Below are positions 49,617 to 64,000 of a stretch of DNA of 64,000 nucleotides, in pieces. The position numbers and the translations under genes are program-made. The stretch comes from Mycteria americana (lineage: Eukaryota; Chordata; Aves; Ciconiiformes; Ciconiidae). Each line of letters begins with the position of its first letter. The stretch's first letter is position 1. The stretch spans positions 62,001-126,000 of the forward strand of contig NW_027445659.1 of NCBI RefSeq assembly GCF_035582795.1, given 5' to 3'. The notes under the pieces are model-generated. The model worked only from the letters and a program-made list of their open reading frames with translations. It did not search any database and was not told the origin of the DNA.

Positions 49617-52600
49617 GTCTTCCCCCGGCGGGGCGGGGGGCGCTGGGGGGGCCGCGGCGGGGCGGGGGGGGGCGCAGGGGGGGCCCCTCGCCCCCCTCGT
49701 CCCCCAGCAGGTCGTGCTCCGAGCTCTCCTCGTTGCGGGTGCTCTCGTCCGTGCGCCCCACCCCGCTGTCGGGCTCGGCGCCCCGCGGGCAGGGGGTGGC
49801 CGGGCTGGGGGGCTGCGGGGGGGCAGGGGGTGACCCACGCCCCCCGGGACCCCTACAAGTTCTACCACCCTAACCCGGACCCCCCCCACTGCCCAACACC
49901 CCCCCCACTGCTCCCCACCCTCAGCCCTCTAACCAGCCGCCCCCCCCCCGCCCCCCCCGGACTCCCGTTTCTCCCCAGGACCCCCCACTGCCCCCCCAAC
50001 TCACTGTCTGCCCCACACACCCCCGTTAGCCCCCCCAAAGACGCCTACTTCCCCCGATTGCCCCCCAACACCCTACTTCCCCCCCCATCCCCCTAATACT
50101 TCTAGTGCCCCCCAGAACCCACCATCTGCTCCCCACCCCCCATGTGCCCTAGGCCCCCCCCTGCAGCCCCCCATTGCCCCCCAACGCCCCTGCTGCCCAC
50201 CCCAATCCCCTGTCTGCCCCAGGGACCCCCCATTGCCCCCCCCTAAGAACTCTACCACACCCCGGAGTCCCTGTTGTCATCCTAAAACTCCCTCCTCCCC
50301 CCTGGACCCTGCTGCCCCCCCCAGAGCCCCTTAACCAGCTCCCCAATCCCCCCCCATCTGCACCCCGAATCCTACTGCCCCTCTAAAAGCCCCTGTAGTC
50401 CCCCTCTGCTCCAGGGACCCCCTATTGCTCCCTCTGACCCCACCCCCCATCTACCCCGGCACCCCCTACTACCCCCCCAAGACTCCTATTGCCCCCCTGG
50501 AGCCCCCCAAACACCCCCACTACCACCCAGAACCCCCCACTACACCCACAGAACCCCCACCTGCCCCCCAACCAACCCCTGGTATAAGATCCCATCTGCC
50601 CCCCCCAAAATACCTATTGCCCCCCCTAGAATCCCCTGTTGCCCCCCAAACCCCTGTATGTGCCCCACAAACCCCTTATTGCCCCCCCCGAGACCCGAAC
50701 ACCCCCCCTCGACCCCCCCCATCTGCTCCCCAGACACATATGGCCACCTCAAACCCCCCATTCCCACCCCAAAGCCCCCTGTCTGCCCTAGGGTCCCCCT
50801 GCTGCCCCCCAAGATCCCCCATCTGCCCCCCTAAAGCCCTTATTACCCTCCTACACCCCCTCTTGCCCCCCAAAACCCCTTACTGCCCTATAGATACCCC
50901 TATGGCCCCCCGGACACCCTATCGCCCCTGCCCCAATGTGTCCACTTCCCCCCCAGCACCCCCCTAACCCCCCCTAGAACCATATCAGCCCCAAATCCCT
51001 TACTGCCCCCCCAACCCCCTGTTTACCCCCCCCCCAAACGCCCCCTCTGCTCCCCAGATCCATACTGTCCCCCTAAATTCCCTCATTTCCACCCTAAACA
51101 CCCCCCGTTTGACTTAGGGTCCCCCTGAGATCCCCTTCTGCCCCTCCTAAGCCCTTAGTGCCCCCCGACCCCCTACTGCCCAGGTGGACCTGCCTGACTC
51201 GACCCCCCCCCCCCCGAACCCCTATTCCACCTCTAAGACCCCTACTGTCCCCCCAGCCCCTATCTGCCCCCCAGAGACCCCCTACTGCCCACCCCAAGAT
51301 GCCTGTTGCCCCCCTAGAACCCTCTTTGCCCCCCAGGACCCCTATCTGCCCCCCTAAGACCCCTATTGCCCCCCCTAGGATCCCCTAGACACCCAAACTG
51401 CCCCCCCAGGACCCCGCTATCTGCCCCCCCAGGCACCCATTGCCCTTTAACACCCTGACGGACCCCCCAGGACCCCCTGTTACTCCCCCCCTACAGGCCC
51501 CAGAACCGCCTCTTGCCCTCCCCAAGATCCCTACTACCCCCTAGACCCCTATTCCCCCTCCAGACCCTCTATGGCCCCCCAGGACCCCTTATCGGTCTCC
51601 CCTAAGTGTCCCTCAGGCCCCCTATTGCCCCCCCCCAGACCCATTTTGCTCCCCTGGACCCCCCAGTCCCCGTACCTGCCCCGGGGGGGTCCAGGGCCCC
51701 CGCTGCCGCAGCTCCCCGTCCTCATCGGAGCCGAAGTCGTCGAGGAAATCCTCGCGGTCGCTGTCCTTCCAGCGCTGCGGGGAGGGGGGGGTCAGGCACC
51801 CCCAGACCCCACGGGGACCCCCGCCACTCCCAGGGACTCCCCCCAGGGTCTCAAGCTGGGGATGAAGCCCCCCAGAAGCACCCCCAAGGACCCCTGTGCT
51901 CCCCCAGGATGTCCAACCCCTGCAAGGACCCTCTAGGACCCCCCCCAGCCCCCCTACAAACCCCCAGGACCCCCCCAACTCCTGCTGGGACCCTCTAAGA
52001 CCCCCCAAGGAGCCCACAGACCCTCTATAGCCCCCCCAACTTCCCCTCCCCAGCCCCCCCTAATGCCTCCAAGAGGCCTCAAGGACCCCCGAGGACCCCC
52101 CTGGAGCTCCCCAAGGACATACCTGGCTCTCGGGGCGGGCGAGGAGGAGGGAGATGTTGGTTTGCTGCTCCCGGGTGAGGAAGGCCACGGCCTCCTCCCG
52201 GTCCTGCACCTCCACCCCGTTAATCTGGGGGTGGGGGGCGAGGGGGGGGGCATAAGCAGGGGCCATTGACCCCCCCCAGGAGCCCCCCTCCCCGGGACCC
52301 CATGGGTGCAGGGTCTCCCCCTGACCCCCCAAAACCCACCTGGATGATGCGGTCGCCCTCACGGATGCGCCCATCCTTGGCTGCGATGCTGTTGGGGTTC
52401 ACCTGGGGGGGGGACGTAGGGGGTCAGCACCCTCGGTGCCCCCCAGATCCCCCTTTTACAGCCCCTCGGCTCTATCTGGAGCCCCCCAGGACACCCTTTT
52501 GGGCTCCCTGACCCCCCCAGGACCCCCCCCAGTCCCACTGGGGACCCCAATTACCCCATGAGGCCCCTCCCTTGGGAACCCTTCTAGGGCTCCTTCAGCC

Positions 52601-55400
52601 CCCCCCCCAGCCCTGCGGGGGACCCACCCCCAGCAGCACCATTAACCAGGACCCCCCTAAAGACCCCCCGGACCCCCCCATACCTCCCCCACATAGATGC
52701 CGGCGTCCTCCTCCCCGTCGGTGCGGTAGCAAACGGTGAGCCCCAGCTTGTCGCGGTGACTGGCCTTGTACAACTCTACCTCCTGCCGGGACCCCGCGTC
52801 AGTGGGACCCCGGCATCTGGGGGACCCCCCTCAGGGAGCTGCCCCCCTCCCCAACTGCACCCAGGCCCCCCCTCCCCCATCTCCTCACGAGACTCCACCC
52901 ACCCCCACCCTCAATAAATTGGTTTTGTCTCATTTTGCTTCGTCTCCGCGTGGTCCCAGGCGTCTGGTCCCCCTCGGCAGATGCAGCCCCCCCCACAGCC
53001 CCCCCCCCCCCCAAACCCAGACCCCCCCAACAACCCCCCCCACAACCCAGACCCCCCACAACCCCCCCAAGCAGACCCGGGGTCGGGGCGCTCACCTCAT
53101 ACTCCAGCTCCTCGGGGCGCTCGGGCTCCCCCAGATCCGTGGGGTCGAAATAGTCATGGGGGAGCGGGGGGCTGGGGGAAAGGGGGGGAGAATCGTCATG
53201 GGGGGCTGGGGGGGCACAGAGGGTCTCTAAGGGGTGGGGGTCTCCATGGGGGGCCCCAAGGGGTCTGGCAGGGCACTAAGGGATCCGGGGGGGGGGGGAG
53301 AGGGGGCTAAAAGGGCCTGGATAAGGTGGGGTAAGGTGGGGGGGGGCCTCCCTGGGGGTCCCCAAGAGTCATGGGGGAGGTCAAGAGGGTCTTGGGGGGG
53401 GGGGGGGGGCTCCATGGGGATCCCCAAGGGCTCCTGGGGATGGCGAAGGGCTGGGGGCATCATTAAGGAGTCCTGGGGGGCTCCGAGAGAGCCAGTGTAG
53501 GGCAGGGAGCACTCCATGGGGGGGCTGGGGGGGCCTCGCGGCGGGGGGGAAGCCTCCACAGGAATACCCAAGGGGTCTCGGGGGTCCCGGAGAAGTCCAG
53601 GAGGGTCCCTATGGGCGGGATGCCCTGACAGGGGGGTCCCTATAGGGCAGGAGGGTCTCCATGGAGGCCCCCCAGGGGGTCTGGGTCTGTCCTGGGGGTG
53701 CAGGAAGGTCCCTATGGGTGGTGATGCCCCCCCAGAGGGGTCCTGGGGGGGGGTCTAAGGGGCCCTATACAGGGCGGGAGGGTCTCTGCGGCGGTCCTCA
53801 GGGGTCTGGGGGGGGCCCTGGGGGTCCCGGAGGGTCTCTGTGGGGCGCAGGGGCTCCACGGGTCCCCGAGGGGTCTGGGGTCGTCCCTACCGGGGTCCCC
53901 CGGCGCCCCGCACTCACGGCTCGGCCCCCCCGGGGCTGCCGGCCCCCCGCCCGGGGCCCAGCGGCTCTCGAAGCTGATGTCCGTCTGGGTCCCGCTGTCC
54001 ACCAGCCCGGCGGCCGGGGGGGGGGCCGGCCCCCCCCAGGGGGGCGGGGGGGCGGCAGCTCCGAGCGGGGGGGCCCCGCCGGCGGGGGGGGCGGCCCCGG
54101 GGGCTGCGGCGCAGCACCTGCAGCACCAGCGGCTCCCTGGGCCCCCGCGGGCCCCCCCGGCTCGGCTCCGGCCCCGGCCCCGGCCCCGGGCCCCGCCGCG
54201 GCCCCTCCTTCCCGCTCACCTGGGGGAGCGGGGGTCAGGGAGCCCGGCCGCCCCCCGGGCTGCGCCCACCCCCCAAAGCCCGGGACCCCCCCGGATTACC
54301 CTGCCCAGAGCCCAGAATGCCGCTGCCCCCCATCCCGGCCCCCCTCATCCCGGCCCCCCTCATCCCGGCCCCCCCCATCGCTGCCCCCCCCAATCGCTGC
54401 CCCCCCCAATCGCTGCCCCCCCCCAATCGCTGCCCCCCCCGAGGCCCCGCCCCCCTCCATTGTCTGCTCCTCGCCCGGAAACCGTGGCAACGGTTGCCAT
54501 GAAACCGGCGGGGAGGTGGGCGGGGGCAGGAGAAGGGGGGACCCCCCGGACCCCCCCCGGGCGTGACAGGATCCCCACGGACCCCCCGGCCCTCCAGATC
54601 CCGCCAGCCCCGCCCCCTGCCCTATAGCCCCCGTTACCCGTCCCCTATAGCCCCCATTACCTGTCCCCTATAGCCCCCATTACCTGTACCCCCACCCTAT
54701 AGCCCCCGTTACCCGTCCCTACACCCCTATAGACCCCCACTGCCTCTCACCACACCCCTATAGCCCCCCGTTACCCGTCCCTACACCCCCTATAAGCCCG
54801 TTATCTCTTCCTATACCACTATAGCCCATTACCTGTCCCCACACCCCTATAGCCCTCGGTACCTGTCCCTACACCCTTACAGACCCCCCACTGCCTGTAC
54901 CCCCACCCTATAGCCCCCGTTACCTGCCCCCACACCCTTATAGACCACCACTGCCTGTCACCACACCCCTATAGCCCCCTCTTACCTGTCCCCAAGCCCC
55001 TATAGACCCCCACTGCCTCTGCCTGTACCCCCACCCTATAGCCCCCGTTACCCGTCCCTACGCCCCTATAGACCCCCACTGCCTCTCACCACACCCCTAT
55101 AGCCCCCGTTACCCGCACCTACATCCTCTATAAGCCCGTCATCTCTTCCTATACCCCTATAGCCCATTACCTGTCCCCACACCCCTGTAGCCCCATGGCC
55201 CCTCCCCACACACCCCTATAGCCCCGCGGGCCCCTCCCCACACACCCCTATAAGCCCCATGGCCCCTCCCCACACACCCCTATAGCCCCGTGGCCCCTCC
55301 CCACACACCCTATAGCCCCGCGGCCCCCCCGCGCCGGTACCTGCAGCATCACCCGGTGCTGCTCCTCCGGCTTCTGCACCACGCACATGTTGCAGCCCAT
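48421..55400 (-). CDS. PDZD4: PDZ domain-containing protein 4, complete
   Basis: A cytoplasmic PDZ scaffold, mostly neural in mammals. Eight exons on the - strand: 55400-55341, 54219-53918, 53171-53096, 52782-52684, 52402-52340, 52224-52123, 51774-51676 and 49812-48421, in total 730 aa (human 769). The start is [20 protein letters not shown]. The PDZ domain spans exons 4-6: [40 protein letters not shown] and [56 protein letters not shown] and [20 protein letters not shown] follow. It ends NPLLSVTTV, a class I PDZ ligand. Exon 2 carries two offsetting frame shifts around [12 protein letters not shown]. Confidence 0.92.
49240..49640 (-). repeat. PDZD4: Coding minisatellite in PDZD4 last exon
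   Basis: Within the open frame, Pro/Gly/Ala-rich units recur: [34 protein letters not shown] and [12 protein letters not shown], next to short GA and PV runs. On the + strand each unit starts near TCTTCC. The human protein has a different, non-repetitive sequence here, so this looks like a lineage-specific expansion that kept frame. Confidence 0.75.
49825..51665. repeat. C-rich low-complexity sequence in PDZD4 intron 7
   Basis: The whole 1.8-kb intron is made of degenerate CCCCCTACTGCCCCCCCAAG and CCCCATCTGCCCCCC units. Seen on the PDZD4 coding strand it is G-rich. No exon was recognised inside. Confidence 0.85.
53172..53917. repeat. GGGTCTCC(A/C)TGGGG repeats in PDZD4 intron 2
   Basis: Loosely repeated units such as GGGGGCTCCATGGGGATCCC and AGGGTCCCTATGGG. 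Here the + strand is G-rich, opposite to intron 7 of the same gene. Confidence 0.7.
54600..55330. repeat. CCCCTATAGCCCCCGTTACC minisatellite in PDZD4 intron 1
   Basis: About 25 units of 25-35 bp with CCCCTATAGCCCCCGTTACC and TGTCCCCACA, with variants GACCCCCACTGCCTCTCACC. The array runs up to exon 1. Confidence 0.9.
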
Positions 55401-55760
55401 GGCGGGGCCCGGTCCGGCCCGGCGCGACCCCCGGCCCCGACCCCCGGCCCCCAGCCCCGGCCCGAGCGGGGTCCCGGCCCCGCGGTCCCGGCCCCGGGCT
55501 CAGCCCCGGCCCCCGCGCTCCGGGGGGCGGCAGCGGCCCCCCCGGCCCCCCCCGGCCCCCATGGCGGCGGGAGGGTCCGGCGGGGCCGGCGGCGGCGGCG
55601 GCGCCGCCCGGTTCGGGCCGGTTCCGGTTCCGGTTCGGGCCGGTTCGGGCCGGTTCCGGCCGCGGCGCGCGGCGGCGGCGGGTGGCGGCTCGCGGCGATG
55701 GCGGAGGGAGGGGCCGGGCTGGCCACGCCCCCGCGCGGCCACGCCCCCGCCCCCCCAGCC
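55401..55760 (-). promoter_or_regulatory. PDZD4: PDZD4 CpG-island promoter (putative)
   Basis: A very CpG-dense block directly upstream of the PDZD4 start codon, with repeated GGTTCCGGTT / GGTTCGGGCC units near 55610-55660. No TATA box is seen on the - strand. Promoter status is inferred from position and composition. Confidence 0.5.
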
Positions 55761-55789
55761 GCCCCCCCCCCCCAGCCCCCCCTGTGTCC

Positions 55790-56450
55790 CCCCAGCCCCC
55801 CGACTCTCTGTAGCCCCGTAGACCCCTATGGACTCTTTACAGACCCCTATGGCCCCCACCCCCCAGGTTCTCCATAGAGCCCCTGTAGCCCATACAGCGC
55901 CCTGTTGTATAACCCCATGTAGACTCCCTAGAGCCCCCTATACGGCACTGCAGATCCCCCTAGACCACCACATAGTCCCCCCTTATAGGGGGGAATGTCT
56001 ATAAGACATCCTTATAGGTCCCTATGTACCCCCTATAGACCCACTACAGACCCTATAGACTCTCCGTAGAGCCTCATAGCCCCATGTGGGCCACCCACAG
56101 ACCCCTTCATGACCCCCTCTACCCCCACAGGGTCCCTATAGACCCCAATAAACCTCCTACGGTCTCTATACCGCCACCAAAACCCCACGCAGCCGCCCTA
56201 TACTTGCTTATAGGTCCCTTATAGGCCCCCATGGCCCTCCTGAACCCCTTACGAGCCTCTATAGCCCCCATAGGAATCCTTATACTCTTATGTGCTTCTA
56301 TAGACCCCCCGGCCTTGACGCCCCCGCCCCATTATAGATCTCTTACTAGGCACTGTAGCCCGCCCCAAGCCTTTATAGGTCCCCTTCCAGCCCCCTATAG
56401 GCCCTTCCCGCAACCCATAGACCCCCCCCGACGCCGCCGGGATCTATAGG
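55790..56450. repeat. CCCTATAGACCCC-rich region between PDZD4 and L1CAM
   Basis: Short degenerate phrases such as CCCCTATAGACCC, CCTTATAGGTCCC and CTCTATAGCCCC recur. No gene was recognised in this gap. Confidence 0.7.
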
Positions 56451-56503
56451 CCCCCCGGCCCCTATAGACCAGCCCCACAGGCGCCGTCCCGGCAGGTTCC
56501 TCC

Positions 56504-56509
56504 TTTATT
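56504..56509 (-). terminator. L1CAM polyadenylation signal AATAAA
   Basis: TTTATT on the + strand gives AATAAA on the - strand, about 790 bp after the L1CAM stop at 57299. It sits in a relatively AT-rich patch. Confidence 0.75.
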
Positions 56510-57298
56510 TCGCCTCGGGGGTTTCCCCGTTCCCGCGGTCGCGCGGGGGGATGTACAGGATGTATAGGGGCGGGGGGGCGGGGCTCGGCGGCCCTGGGGG
56601 GCTTTTGGGCCTTTCCCGCTCTTCTCGGGGGGGGGGGGGGGGGGGGGGGCACCGCACACACGGGGGGCTAACGCAGCTACGACACCAGCGCACGGGGGCC
56701 GGGGGGGCCGGGGGGTCCCGGGGGGGGGGGCCAGGGGGGGTCGGGGGTGCAGACCCCCCCGCGGGGGGGGCCCGTTGGCTCGTGTGAGAGTTGCCAAGGC
56801 CGCGCCGTGAGATGCATTCAGAGACGGGGGGGGGGGGGGGGCGTCGGGGCCCCCCCAAACCCCGAGGAGGGGGGGGGGGGCTGAAGGGTTACAGGGGGAG
56901 GGGGGGGCTGAAATTTGGGGGGAGCAACCCCCCCCCCCCCCAATTTGGTCTAAAGAGAACCCAGGCGTCCGCCCCCCCCCCCGCCCCCCCGCCAGGGCTG
57001 GGGGGAGGGGGGGGCGCTTATATTTTTGGCTAAGTCCAACGGGGGTCCCCGCCCCCCCCCCGTTGTGAGGCGCTTTTTGGGGTGCTCCCCCCCCGCCCCC
57101 CCCCCCCCCCATTGCACGGGGGTGGGGGGGGGCACTGCGGGGTCCCCCCCTTTGGCAGCGGAGGGGCGGCGGGGGGCGGGGCGGGCGGGGTCCCCCTTGG
57201 GCTGGGGAGGCTCCGGGGGTCCCCGGCGCCGCAGGGCCGCGCCCCCCCCCCCCCCCACCCCGGCCCCGCCAGCCCGGGGGCCGCCCCGCCGCCGGCCG

Positions 57299-64000
<6,702 letters not shown>

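Overview
The window is a very GC-rich, gene-dense stretch of vertebrate DNA. Seven protein-coding genes are packed into 64 kb with short introns, and almost every intron and intergenic gap is filled with G- or C-rich minisatellites. Gene content and base composition suggest a bird microchromosome ('dot' chromosome), where many genes long reported missing from birds are found. That organism call is inference, and a reptile is not excluded.

Layout: (1) 1-4047, the 3' end of ATP2B3 (plasma-membrane Ca2+ ATPase 3, + strand), including both alternative C-terminal exons. (2) 3969-6786, CCNQ (cyclin Q, - strand), tail-to-tail with ATP2B3 with overlapping 3' ends. (3) 6787-7546, a bidirectional promoter with three CRE sites, an RFX X-box and CCAAT boxes. 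(4) 7547-10573, HAUS7 (augmin subunit, + strand). (5) 10574-13700, an intergenic region with a possible enhancer followed by three minisatellites. (6) 13700-43950, the complete FLNA gene (filamin A, + strand): one noncoding and 46 coding exons, including the conserved 24-nt alternative exon. (7) 43951-45577, a minisatellite followed by the RPL10 promoter. (8) 45578-47971, RPL10 (+ strand) with an intronic H/ACA snoRNA matching SNORA70. (9) 48139-55400, PDZD4 (- strand). (10) 56504-64000, the 3' half of L1CAM (- strand), running off the right edge, with its 12-nt neuronal miniexon.

In human, all seven genes lie on Xq28. The pairs ATP2B3-CCNQ and PDZD4-L1CAM keep their neighbour relations, while other Xq28 genes that lie between the blocks (for example EMD, between FLNA and RPL10) are not seen here. 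The genes do not form one pathway; they are an ancient syntenic set (calcium export, cyclin, spindle augmin, actin crosslinker, ribosomal protein, PDZ scaffold, neural adhesion).

Exon calls rest on protein similarity recalled from known families plus AG/GT splice sites with matching phase. Coding frames for CCNQ, HAUS7, RPL10 and the visible part of L1CAM close exactly. FLNA has three single-base frame breaks, each at a C-run in the last two exons, and PDZD4 exon 2 has two offsetting shifts; sequence errors in homopolymers are the most likely reason. No transposon, LTR element, tRNA or CRISPR array was recognised.
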